From positions 19,716,001 to 19,780,000 of the forward strand of contig CM060734.1 of the NCBI GenBank assembly GCA_030704615.1: DNA of 64,000 nt. Reading direction: 5' to 3'. The position numbers were made by a program, and so were the translations under genes. This DNA comes from Takakia lepidozioides. Its lineage: Eukaryota > Streptophyta > Takakiopsida > Takakiales > Takakiaceae. Each line of letters begins with the position of its first letter. The stretch's first letter is position 1. The notes under the pieces are model-generated. The model searched no databases. It saw only the letters and a program-made list of their open reading frames with translations, and was not told where the DNA came from. Below are positions 55,600-64,000 of this stretch, one piece after another.

Positions 55600-56215
55600 G
55601 TGAGTAGGGGTTTCCCACCACATTAGCCTACTACTTTTCCCCCCCATAGGTTTGATGGTGATGGCACTTTCACGATCGCCTTTTGTTTAGGGCAAGATTC
55701 TCACAGGGTTTTGGAAATGTGTGCGCAACATAGCCAGGAGTGTACAACGGCCGACTAGGAGCTCCAAAGTTGGGGGGCTACTATTTCATGAGCCATGAGC
55801 CATGAGCAGAGTCGTAAGTGTCGAAAAAAACATGAGCAGGACTTTTTTCCGGAAATGAGTGTCCGTGGGAATAGGGTTTAGGGTGTCACGGTCATAGGGG
55901 GAGAAGGACCTCCCGATGAAGGAGGTTCGGCAATGTTTTTTAGAATTACATATTGAAAGGCAATGTTTCGCGAATGGTAGGGTGGTACTGATCTGTACAA
56001 TGGGGGCCCATTTCAGCCTACCAGCCACTTGCAAAATCCACCCACACTCCCAATCCCAAACGAAATGAGGAATGACGCATTTTGGGAACGATGGATACAT
56101 AATAGAACAAAAAGAGGGCACAATGGGGTTTTTATTGATCCACATGAATTGCATTTGAAGCACGTCTACTGTGCTGATTGTGCAAACAAATCTTTAGCCC
56201 TGTGCCTTCTGAATA
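55600..56215. other. Non-coding stretch
   Basis: No coding region supported. The sequence AGTCACGTTGTCAATGGG... at its right edge is the 3' end of the minus-strand gene that follows. Confidence 0.35.
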
Positions 56216-56219
56216 CAAG

Positions 56220-56783
56220 TCACGTTGTCAATGGGACTTCGACTGCTCTCACAACTAGCTCATGAGTCTTCGGGCTCCTCCAGGTAAACTGGATTGCAGC
56301 CGTTGTACCGCCCCTGTTGATGTTCACCACAATGTCCTGCCCTTCAATCATACCACCATCAAATATGGAAAGCTTCACGTTTTCGCCGTCCACACCAATG
56401 CGAATGTCCCCATACAATGGAGAAGATGAGCGCACTCCTTCAGGAGTATAAGTCTCTCCGATGGAGTCCACCCACGTCCACTGGCAGCAGTTCCACCGCA
56501 ACAGCATAGCAGTGCGCATTCTTCTGCATGGGTGCCCGTCGTAGCTGGGAAAATCGGAATCAAGGATGCGCAGGAGCCACGGACTCCTCAGACCAAGATC
56601 GTCACCCCGCTCGAAGGCGTACTGGCCTGGGAGATACTCAAAAGCGGACAATGTTTCCACATTCGAACCAGTATCTTCTGTGTAATCTGTGTACCAGATA
56701 ACGATGTCTCCCGATGTGGCCGAATACATTGCATAATCGATGCCTCCATAAGGGCAGTCGTCCCGGTTCCGGAAGCACGGCAT
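56220..56783 (-). CDS. Unknown protein, member 1 of a divergent gene pair
   Basis: ATG at 56783 (MPCFRNRDDCPYGGIDYAMY) is chosen because similarity to the plus-strand partner at 57339 starts exactly there; the frame is open 50 codons further upstream. 187 residues, intact. Blocks shared with the partner: (M)PC-RN--DCPY-G-DYAM, SGDI(V/I)(I/V)W, YAFERG, LLRWNCCQWTW, GETYTPEGV, PLYGDIRI, LSIFDGGMIEGQDIVV, ELVVRAVEVP. Conserved Cys (five) and Trp suggest a compact, perhaps beta-rich fold. No signal peptide or membrane segment. I do not recognise the family. Stop is TGA. Confidence 0.55.
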   Translation of the reverse strand: MPCFRNRDDCPYGGIDYAMYSATSGDIVIWYTDYTEDTGSNVETLSAFEYLPGQYAFERGDDLGLRSPWLLRILDSDFPSYDGHPCRRMRTAMLLRWNCCQWTWVDSIGETYTPEGVRSSSPLYGDIRIGVDGENVKLSIFDGGMIEGQDIVVNINRGGTTAAIQFTWRSPKTHELVVRAVEVPLTT

Positions 56784-57338
56784 CCTTGCAAAGGAGGACC
56801 TGAGGATGTGTTTGATGCCGATGAAAATCACCTTGCGGACAGCAACGAAGCCCTTAGATTTTCGAAATGATGAGAAGCGGAAGAGCAGTGCGGGCTCCAA
56901 TAATGGACCATCTGGGTCACAAGTACCCACCAATCATCGTGTAACGTGTTCAACAAGCCAGCGGTGGATGAACCGATACCTCTTTCTCATCCACGGGGTA
57001 TAGTTTGAAATCTGCCACCGAAGTCCATCCCCCGGATGGAAATTCGGCGCCGCATTTACATCGAAGGGGGGATGGACTTCGTCGTCTCGAGTGGCTATAG
57101 GCCCACCTGGCACTTACTGCCCATAGTTTGCATGGCAGGGAAGGAAACTGATCGGCTACATCCATGGATGAGCCAATCTTCATCCCTGCAGGTTCCTGTA
57201 GGGGGGAAATTTAAATGTGCCCTGGAGTATTTGTGACGAATTGCAGCGTTTGCTTGAATTTCTTCCAGCCACCGCGCTGCTACCTCCTCCATCCGGGAGC
57301 TGCTGTCATTGAGCGTACTGCGCTACTCTTTTTCAGGG
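56784..57338. promoter_or_regulatory. Shared intergenic region between the divergent pair
   Basis: About 550 bp separate the two start codons; it probably contains promoters or upstream exons for both. It holds one palindrome of the GGAAAT(G/T)CGGCGCCGCATTT family at about 57041-57062. No TATA box was recognised. Confidence 0.4.
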
Positions 57339-57917
57339 ATGCCGTGCCGCCGAAATCCTGCTGACTGCCCTTATCATGGCCACGATTATGCTATGTTCAA
57401 ACCACAATCAGGAGACATCATTGTCTGGCTTTCACTTTTCACAGACGCATCTGGAATCAAGCGGGAGTCTTTGCGCGCAATGGAGTATCTGGAGGGCTAT
57501 TACCGCTTTGAGCGAGGTGAGGGCGAGGGTCAATGCGGTCCGTGGGTCCTGAAAATTGTTGACCTCGATATACCAAGGTGGAATGGGATGCCGGACAGAT
57601 CACGCACGGCCTCACTTTGGCGCTGGAACTGCTGCCAGTGGACCAGGGAGGACGGCACCGGGGAAAACTATATTCGTGGAGTTCACTCCGCTTTTCCAGT
57701 GTATGGAGACATTCGGCTGAGTTGCGAAGACGAATCGCACGGGCACAGGAGGCCCACAGTGACCTTGTCGATGTATGATGGTGGTATGATTGATGGGTAT
57801 GACATTGTCGTCAGCTCCACCAAGGGCACCAGATCGACCGCATTGCAGTTTACCTCGAGATGCCGCATCAGTAATGAGCTAGTTTTGAGGGCTATCGAAG
57901 TTCCGTCGACTTGGTGA
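57339..57917 (+). CDS. Unknown protein, member 2 of a divergent gene pair
   Basis: ATG at 57339 (MPCRRNPADCPYHGHDYAMF); it follows a splice-acceptor-like CTACTCTTTTTCAG directly, so the true start could lie in an upstream exon. 192 residues, intact, TGA stop. It aligns end to end with the minus-strand gene at 56220-56783, about 45% identical by eye: SGDIIVWLSLFTD, YYRFERGEGEG, LWRWNCCQWTRED, GENYIRGVHSAFPVYGDIRL, LSMYDGGMIDGYDIVVSS, ELVLRAIEVPSTW. The two open frames are among the few undamaged ones in the window, which suggests selection or recent origin. Function unknown. Confidence 0.55.
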   Translation: MPCRRNPADCPYHGHDYAMFKPQSGDIIVWLSLFTDASGIKRESLRAMEYLEGYYRFERGEGEGQCGPWVLKIVDLDIPRWNGMPDRSRTASLWRWNCCQWTREDGTGENYIRGVHSAFPVYGDIRLSCEDESHGHRRPTVTLSMYDGGMIDGYDIVVSSTKGTRSTALQFTSRCRISNELVLRAIEVPSTW

Positions 57918-58328
57918 CACCCATGTAGAAGGAGGAAGGGCTTAGATTTGTCTGGAGCTGCTAAATGTGAGACACCGTGTTCGATCAATAAAACAACCCA
58001 TCGTACCTCACTTCTGTGTGCTTGTGTTTCATCGTGTTCAAGAACTGCCGTAATTGGCCCACTGTTTACAATTTGAGGTCTCATTTCTACAATGTGTCTG
58101 TCCATATGAATATACCAGAGTCAGCGATATCACAGTCCTGAGGTGAAAAAAATCCATGTATGAGTTGTAGGAAACATGTACACGCCGAAGCTCGGAAATT
58201 CGCCACCGCATTCCATTTTCTCCATGAAGCGATTTCTGGCAGCTCCCTTTCCTCCGTTGTCGTCGTAACGGAAATGTTGTACAACATTTCATTTCCTAAC
58301 ATGGCATTACCATACTTCGAATTTGAAA
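57918..58328. other. 3' flank of the plus-strand unknown gene
   Basis: No gene. AATAAA-like signal (CAATAAAAC) at about 57985 could serve polyadenylation of the gene ending at 57917. A degenerate palindrome lies near 58195. Confidence 0.4.
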
Positions 58329-59272
58329 TGCGGCGCCGCATTACCATACTTCGAATTTGAAATACGGCGCCGCATTTCCATATTCGACCTTGAACTATCC
58401 AAGCATGTCCAGTCGCTAATGCTTGTCCATGTCCATACTTGAAATGCGGCACCGCATTTCCATGTCTGTCATCGAAATTTCGTACCGGACAATGAAATGC
58501 GGCACAGCATTTCCGGAGAGCACAATGGAATGCGGCTGCATTTCCGTCGAAGGGTCTGGAATTGGACAAACAACGATGTCCGTTCTGGAAATGCGGCACC
58601 GCATTTCCATGTCTGTCATCAAAATATCGAATCGGACAATGGAATGCGGTGCCGCATTTCCGTCCATCAAGACGGAATGCCCACACGGGTCTGGAATTGG
58701 ACAAACAACGATGTCTGTTTTGGAAATGCGGCGCCGCATTTCCCATTTTGGGCAATTGAAAGTTTTTATAGGACAATGTAAGTTTTTATAGGACGATGGA
58801 ATGCGGTGCCGCATTTCCATCAAAGGGTCTGGAATTGGGCAAACAACGATGTCCCTTTTGGAAATGCGGCGCCGCATTTCCATGTACGTCATCGAAATTT
58901 CTTATTGGACAATGGAATGCGGTGCCGCATTCCCGTCTAGCATCATGGAATTGGGAGCCCAAGAACGTCGATGGGTCTGCAGTTGGAAAAATGTCCATCT
59001 CCAAAAGGTAAATGCGGCACCGCATTTCCATGTTCGACCTCCGCATTTCGATTTACATCCATGGAAGGAGCTGCCAATCGGCAAAACTGCCGTGTCGAAA
59101 ACGGAAATGCGGCACCGCATTTCCGTTTGTCCGAACAGTTTCTGATGTCCAAACCATGAATCGGAAATTTGTTCTTGCCCCGGTTTTGGAAATGCGGTGC
59201 CGCATTTCCAAATGAGGTTTTTTCAGTTTCCACATTTCCGTTCAGACATTGAAATGCGGTGCCGCATTTCTG
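58329..59272. repeat. Cluster of GGAAATGCGG-CCGCATTTCC palindromes
   Basis: About 15 self-complementary 20-22 mers of the form GGAAATGCGGyrCCGCATTTCC with centre GGCGCC, GGTGCC or GGCACC, at about 58329, 58362, 58441, 58492, 58528, 58589, 58639, 58720, 58797, 58860, 58914, 59008, 59103, 59188 and 59250. Spacing is irregular (40-95 bp); recurring spacer words include CATGTCTGTCATCGAAAT, GGACAATGGAATG and CTGGAATTGGACAAACAACGATGT. More copies lie outside the cluster, at about 57041, 60574, 61817 and 62948. Confidence 0.9.
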
Positions 59273-59408
59273 ATTTTGGGAGGGACCAGGTTTGGACGAT
59301 GTTGTCGTTTAGAAGCACATGGGAGAGGGGACATGAAGGACGGGGAGAATTCCATTTTATATACTCTGGAATTGAATTTAAATGTACAGAGAGTTCATTA
59401 AAATTGTA

Positions 59409-59880
59409 TTAATCTTGAAAATCATCACTACTGTCGGCCTGTTCTTGACTGTCCTGCTCCGCCTCCACCCCGTCATTGCCTTTCTCATCTCCAGCGGACT
59501 GGTCGTTGGCCAGGCTTTCGAAAATCCCATCTTCACCTTGGGGAACCGACCATCTCACCTCCGTTGGCTCGTCGTCCTCCCTGTCTGCATCGCTCTCATC
59601 CGCTGAATCACATATGAACTTTCGCACCCGTCTACCTGCCTCAGCTGTTGCTAACTCTTTCCTTATCCTTCTGTCCTCCCTAGCCCTCTCCAAAATCTGC
59701 TCTACTTTACTGGGATTCTCACATCGTCTAATCGTTGTATTTGCGAGTTTAGCTGCATAACTAGGAAGGGAGTAGTCCTTCACCGGGCTCGTCATGAAGT
59801 CGGCCCTCGCAAAGAACGGGACATTCTTCCTGGCAGGAAGTGTAGGCCTTACATGTTTCGACCCGGATCCTCCAATCCTG
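59409..59880 (-). pseudogene. Copy B last exon
   Basis: After an acceptor (TGCAG) the frame reads IGGSGSKHVRPTLPARKNVP, FFARADFMTSPVKDYSLPSY, AAKLANTTIRRCENPSKVEQ, then a Arg/Glu-rich helix (ILERAREDRRIRKELATAEA, GRRVRKFICDSADESDADRE) and an acidic Gln/Asp/Ser tail ending in TAA 59409-59411. It is open over about 155 codons. No domain recognised; the acidic tail may serve protein contacts. Confidence 0.5.
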
Positions 59881-59984
59881 CATATAACAATCACCATAGA
59901 GACCAATGAGAACCACAGTCCGGAAATGCGTTTGACAAAAAATCACCCAGAAGGCTTTGCAAACTTACAATGTTTGCACTCACT

Positions 59985-60179
59985 CGTATTCCGGGTTCTC
60001 CTCGGCATCAATGTCCACTGTCTCTTCCTCCGACTCCGACGAATCCGAGGAGTCTTTGACTTCGATGGGAGCCTTCACATTCCGTTGCAGCCCTTCCAGA
60101 TGGGATCCCCAGACGCCTGTGTCCTCCTCGTAGGCAAAGAGGTGCCGGTCGGAAAACCGCCCAGCCCACATTGAGGCAC
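59985..60179 (-). pseudogene. Copy B exon completing motif I, with motif II
   Basis: After the 102 bp intron 60281-60180 (GT...AG) the glycine codon is completed, giving GTGAS, then MWAGRFSDRHLFAYEEDTGV and an acidic Ser-rich stretch (DSSDSSESEEETVDIDAEEN). The exon ends at a consensus GTGAGT donor, as in copy A. The acidic residues after the HLFAY strand occupy the motif II position. Confidence 0.6.
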
Positions 60180-60281
60180 CTGTTACAATGCCATCCACAC
60201 ATTATGACATGGCCCTTCAGATGTTGCGAATGAAAGCATAACGAGAGTTTGCAGAAAAACATACAACAAGATTATGCATAC

Positions 60282-60546
60282 CTGTCCCACAGATGAGGTC
60301 GAGCACTGTGCCCTCCACGTCAGTGCATGTCTCCATAATTGTCTGAATGAAGGCAGGGCTCCGAGTGCGTGAATACCGCAGGGGTTCAGTTGAAGTGAGG
60401 CTATGAGGGAGAAGTTCCGTGGGAACGTTGTTGAACAGGACGTCGTAATCGATGGGGTCGCAGTTCGGGTCAACCAACAATCCCTCCTTCCGGAAAGCAA
60501 AGGTGGAGTTCTCCTTCACAAAGCAGTATGCATCGAACTGCTTCGT
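60282..60546 (-). pseudogene. Copy B exon ending in methyltransferase motif I (first half)
   Basis: Acceptor GTCTGC/AG at 60547 and donor ACAG|GTATGC at 60281. It encodes TKQFDAYCFVKENSTFAFRK, EGLLVDPNC, PIDYDVLFNNVPTELLPHSL, RTRSPAFIQTIMETC and GTVLDLICGT plus one base of a glycine codon. Open throughout. FDVFFNDVP-type words before the SPAFIQ helix are shared with copy A only loosely (NYVDNNV). Confidence 0.6.
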
Positions 60547-60641
60547 CTGCATACACAGTGGGGAACGATTAGAAATCGAATGCGACACCGCATTTCAAGA
60601 CTCCTAAGAAAATGAAAGGACGAGTGCCAAGGTCGTAATTA

Positions 60642-61380
60642 CCTTCTTCCCTTCCGACCGAAGGCCCAATGTGTTGATGCACGTCCACTTCTTCTTCAGA
60701 ATTGGGACGGCGCTCTTGCGGGTCCACTTCGCAATTCCTGTCTGCGTGTTTTTGCCTCTGCTCGCCAGGACAACCACACAGCCTCTGTCGTCCAACACCA
60801 TGCGGGCGAGCCCGAATCCTTTCTTCCAAAAGTCAAAGCTTGCAGTCCTTCCACAGGCTCTCCGTCTGGAATATCCAAGATGATCATATCGCAAGACCAA
60901 TCGGTGGAATTTCCGCCCCTCCTGCAATCCTTGTCTGCACACACCCTCTCAAAGAACGAGACCATCTTCAGAAACCCGGGGGTGTTGGAAGGCTCTTCGG
61001 CAGCCGCCTTCTTCAGTGCTCTGCCCTTCAGACCCTCCATGGTCTTCATGTATGCCAACTTGGCTGCCCGTCCATCCAAAGCCGCCAAGAAACTCTCATT
61101 CACACACTGGACTACTGTATCGGGATCCACTTTCGGCCTCTTCATTTCCACCGGCTCGAAAGGGTGCCCCCCCGGGGGGTTGAAGAGTGCCTTCTTTGCC
61201 GAGCCAGTTCTCGTCCCTCTCGTGACAACGGTGGGCACAGGGGATTTTGGCTGCGTCTCGGGGGGTGGGCTGGTTGCAAAGTCTCCATCGGAGTCCTCTT
61301 CCTCACCCTCTACCTGCACTATCTGTTTCTGCTTCTTCGTTTTCTTGGGTGTCACAACTGCTGCTAGCTCCTTGCTGGCG
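60642..61380 (-). pseudogene. Copy B methyltransferase-like N-terminal half with DIPDG
   Basis: The frame reads VVTPKKTKKQKQIVQVEGEE, an acidic/Pro linker, then SFLAALDGRAAKLAYMKTME, GLKGRALKKAAAEE, FLKMVSFFERVCADKDCRRG and WSCDMIILDIPDG (DIPDG at 60862-60875). A frame change follows at once; then ASFDFWKKGFGLARMVLDDR, GCVVVLASRGK and KKKWTCINTLGLRSEGKK up to a donor GTAATT near 60642. In amino-methyltransferases motif IV is followed by a helix and a strand of the 'LxxGGxxxV' kind, which fits LDDRGCVVVLAS. Confidence 0.5.
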
Positions 61381-62330
61381 AGTCCGCTTCTTCGACCCCT
61401 TCTGTTGAGCCTGCACAGCTGCATCCACCGTTTTCTGTGCCATCTCAGCTGCCTTTCTGGATTGTTCCAGAGCAGCAGCTTCCTTTGCCGACTCTGGCCG
61501 AGCAGGGACACGTCTTTCCTTTCTCTTCTCTTCTGCTTTCGCGTGCAGATCTTTCTCAGACTCGTCAACAATTCCGCCAGACATGTCCAGGTACCACGGG
61601 CATCCAACCAGATGCGCGGCATGCCATTGTTTCTGCAGCTCGGGTGTGTAGACACAGCTTGGGCCCGCCACGGTCCAAGCCATGAAGAACGGGGGCTCTT
61701 GAGCCAGGGCCCCTGTCTGAAGAAGCACGTATTTCATATACCTGCAGGGCAGTCAGCATGCGTGAGCAAAAGTTGAGACCAACGTACTCGCAGAGTGCAA
61801 CCGAAAACATAAAATGCGAATGCGGTGCCGCATTTCCCAGACAAACCTCATTACCAGGCTTTGCGTACAAGGACAGCTGGGCTTCACCTGTAAACAATTC
61901 GCATTGCAGCTTTTCCCGCTCCCTCCTGATGTGTAAACTCCACGCTCCTTCTTGCTGTCTGTAGCTCCCTGGCGAAGAGGTTGTCCTTGTAAGCACATCT
62001 GAAACGTGTCACGTAGTCTTCCAATGTCTGTGTTCCATCCCATTTGACGTACAAGCCGAACGAATTTGTATGCATTACGACTTGCTCCTTCGCATTCGTC
62101 ATTACCTGCGATTCCCACATGCATTGTCACGTAGCAGTTCAGGGAATTCATTTCAGAAAAGCAACTATGGGGAAGTACCTTGAATTACCTGGAACCACCA
62201 AGTCATGCGGTTGAGCCACACATCCACTGCAGGGTCGGAAACTTCGAGTGGAAAAGACCACATTGTCCTTATACTCTCCGATGCATTCCAGATCGACAGC
62301 CACCGTGTCTGCCATTTCCGATCCAATGTC
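61303..62330 (-). pseudogene. Copy B central exons with basic/AT-hook-like linker
   Basis: An exon ending at GTAATT (about 62187) reads VDVWLNRMTWWFQ. The next (acceptor TCGCAG near 62115) reads VMTNAKEQVVMHTNSFGLYV, then TLEDYVTRFRCAYKDNLFAR. The exon from 61741 (acceptor CTGCAG) reads YMKYVLLQTGALAQEPPFFM and HLVGCPWYLDMSGG, then a Lys/Arg/Glu/Ala-rich helical linker (DLHAKAEEKRKERRV, AQQKGSKKRTRQQGASSS). Order matches copy A (8641-9400). Confidence 0.45.
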
Positions 62331-62387
62331 AGTCGCAGGAAGAAGAGTGGCTATTGCTAGGAAGGAACTTCAGTGAATTGAAACATC

Positions 62388-62890
62388 ACCTTCTCTTTCG
62401 CTTCAACACATGCCGTTGAGAGGTGATGCAGTTTCTCCAACTGCATGGTCGGCTGCATGGCCCGAGAATAGTGTTTTGCAATCTCGGGGATGAAGTCCTT
62501 TCCAAGTGCAGGATGTGCAATGGCCACCAGCTTCACAAGCTTTGACTTATATTTCGTTCTGGACTTGACCCCGGCTTCCTTCAAGTGCTCAGTCAATGAC
62601 TGCAACGTTTTGACCTGCCCCTCACTTTCCATGAAGAAGCGTTTGGCATGGGCCAAATCCAGCTTGATGTTTGACTGCCAACAAAAACATGCAGAAGCGT
62701 TACATTTGATTCATGTGGAAAGATTACCGGAAATTGGGGAAGCTCCGGTCAGTTTTTGCCACGGCTTTCTGAATGAGCTCGGGCTCCAGCATTTCCGCGA
62801 ACATGTGCGGATCAGTGAGACCAGTTTTCCTCACCCTGTACAGCATATGTGCCATGTGGGTATGCACGTACGCATTTTCAGTGACCCTGC
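62388..62890 (-). pseudogene. Copy B exons 2 and 3 (helical)
   Basis: Exon 62890-62728 (acceptor CTTGCAG, donor GTAATC) encodes VTENAYVHTHMAHMLYRVRK, TGLTDPHMFAEMLEPELIQK. Exon 62674-62388 (acceptor TTGGCAG, donor GTGATG) encodes SNIKLDLAHAKRFFMESEGQ, TEHLKEAGVKSRTKYKSKLV and MQLEKLHHLSTACVEAKEKV. Both read as alpha-helical, charged segments and match copy A at 7800-7960 and 8310-8370. No known domain assigned. Confidence 0.5.
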
Positions 62891-63019
62891 AAGGCACACT
62901 CTCCAGTTCAGACCACGGAAGCACGGAAACAAAACAGATTGGAAACCGAAATGCGGCACCGTATTTCGAACGTGGTTGGGAGGGTATGAGTATCTTATGA
63001 GTTGAGGTCCGCCATGGCA

Positions 63020-63911
63020 TTCTTGAGTAGGGAGGAATCTGCCGCCTTCACCTTGAGGATGACACACTCCACCATGTAATGCCAGCCAATGTGCTTGCGG
63101 GATCACCCTTCAGGGTTGCCTCGAATTCGTCGTTGTGAGTGTGCCAGTGGGTATCCCATGTTGACAATTCCTCCGCAGTGGGTCCACAAGATTCACCGTC
63201 CTCATTCTCAAGGGAAACGTAGAAGGCTGGCGAACCTAGACGGTACCCTTCTCGAAATGCGAACTTGAGCTTATCCACATCTCCGGGAAGTGCCTGCCTG
63301 ACAATGGGAAGGGAGACCATGCGACAGAGTGGGATTCGAAGAGTCCGCTGGAATACCCTGCTGCCCAGAACTCTGCCAATGCTACTATGTGTCTCCTCCA
63401 ACATTGTATCCGCTGCACTTTGGAATTCCTCCGGAGACATTTCTGCTGGTGCCGGCAGGAGCTGAGCAGCTGGAGCATCCCCAACTGGAGCTGCACTCTG
63501 GGGAATCTTTGCGGACAATTGTGCAATTGCAGAGGCCTCCTCCGGGCCTTCAGTGGTCAGGTCTTCCTCAACTGTGGTCAGGTCTTGCTGAGAACGTTGA
63601 GAGGCAGCACCCTCCTCCGGTACCAGATCGACGGTCGATCCCATTGGCTTCGCTGCAGCAGGTTGGAAATCAAGCAGGAACTGGGCTTCAGCTCGTGGAA
63701 TCGGTTTTGCAGGAGACTGCTCCGCCCTCCCCCTGATTGCCTTGTGCTTCCTCATTCTTGCAGGTGAAGGTGTCTGCTGCAATTGAATCTGCTTCATTCG
63801 CCTGGGTGGGGGGGAAACGGCCTGGTCCGGTTCAGAAACAAGTTGAAGGACGGGCTGCTTCTTCTTCATCTTTGCTGGAGAAGGGCTAGACCCCTGCTGG
63901 CGATTCTCCAT
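63020..63911 (-). pseudogene. Copy B first readable exon: basic tail and ParB-like half without DGNHR
   Basis: A 287-codon frame. Residues 1-75 hold repeated SPAKMKKK / SPARMRKH / SPAKPIPR words, like the SP-x-K minor-groove-binding motifs of linker histones. Residues 190-235 (63344-63207) read LRIPLCRMVSLPIVRQALPG, DVDKLKFAFREGYRLGSPAF and YVS, a ParB N-terminal pattern. The frame then breaks at about 63090; the next frame gives HIGWHYMVECVILKVKAADS and NAMADLNS, matching copy A's EEWYSVRSMVLDYDG and LTAMNDVN. The ~35 residues that carry DGNHR in copy A are missing. Confidence 0.5.
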
Positions 63912-64000
63912 GACCTTTGAAGGCGAGTCGCTCTCTGGGGCTTTGAACTACAAAGACTTGGCCTTGGAAGCCGCGTCCTTGAAACGCACAGGGCTAGGAC

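Larger units (their letters stand above)
59409..63950 (-). pseudogene. Copy B: ParB-like / methyltransferase-like gene with introns, runs toward the window edge
   Basis: Minus-strand homologue of copy A. Exons with readable splice sites: 63911 to about 63020 (ParB-like); 62890-62728; 62674-62388; one ending at GTAATT near 62187; one from about 62115; one from 61741; 60546-60282; 60179 to about 59985; last exon from about 59880 to TAA at 59409. Frame changes occur near 63090, 61380 and 60860, so it may be a pseudogene, though most exons are open. An in-frame TAG at 63948-63950 precedes the first Met at 63911; upstream sequence is still Ser/Pro/Lys-rich and coding-like, so the gene may begin beyond the window. 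Three of its introns contain palindromes of the 58.3 kb family. Confidence 0.55.

Noticed and set aside
58087-59235. Long repetitive frames (MRHRISMS..., NAAPHFQ...) on both strands
   Set aside because: Products of the palindrome cluster read in several frames; not genes.

Overview
This 64 kb window is nuclear DNA of a eukaryote, most likely a streptophyte (a charophyte-type alga or an early-diverging land plant). The evidence is a chromodomain Ty3/gypsy retrotransposon primed by plant initiator tRNA-Met (primer-binding site TGGTATCAGAGC), an Athila/Tat-like gypsy element, hAT, CACTA and MULE DNA transposons of plant type, GT-AG introns of about 100 bp, and no operon-like gene packing. The species cannot be fixed from the window. 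No tRNA, rRNA or recognisable housekeeping gene was seen; nearly all coding sequence is mobile or mobile-derived and mostly decayed.

Layout. 0.1-3.6 kb (-): decayed MULE transposase ending in a SWIM zinc finger. 5.0-7.0 kb: about 18 tandem units of a ~116 bp repeat, each carrying a 36 bp perfect hairpin. 7.1-11.2 kb (+), copy A: an intron-containing, broken gene with a ParB-like N-terminal part (DGNHR motif) and a C-terminal amino-methyltransferase-like part (DIPDG, then VLDLxxGTGAS). A divergent homologue, copy B, lies at 59.4-64 kb (-) and runs off the window. 11.85-13.35 kb (+): gypsy integrase whose C-terminus is a PHD finger. 13.5-17.1 kb (+): LINE pieces around an unexplained 1.5 kb. 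17.2-18.55 kb: hAT-like fragment next to a hairpin array. 19.2-20.15 kb (+): three tandem short F-box ORFs. 22.8-25.1 kb (-): truncated chromovirus. 26.15-27.2 kb: fold-back array of GGGACCGCCA hairpins. 28.2-39.2 kb (+): Athila/Tat-like element with a long extra 3' coding region. 41.14-48.10 kb (-): full-length chromovirus with two ~724 bp LTRs. 48.2-51.2 kb (+): hAT transposase. 52.9-55.1 kb (-): CACTA transposase, with a divergent first exon at 55.3 kb (+). 56.2-57.9 kb: two homologous unknown genes transcribed divergently. 58.3-59.3 kb: cluster of GGAAATGCGG palindromes that recur in copy B introns.

How it fits together. The chromovirus sits between a hairpin array (40.42-40.95 kb) and the hAT transposase; a second array of the same hairpin follows the transposase in the opposite orientation (51.47-52.51 kb). 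Removing the retrotransposon leaves a ~5.1 kb hAT-like element with inverted subterminal hairpin arrays. The most unusual content is the ParB/methyltransferase-like family: two intron-bearing copies share an intron at the same place and phase inside methyltransferase motif I. That architecture is familiar from prokaryotes and phages and unexpected here.

All domain calls were made by eye from motifs, without alignment or database search. Element edges are approximate unless an LTR end, primer-binding site or splice site is named.
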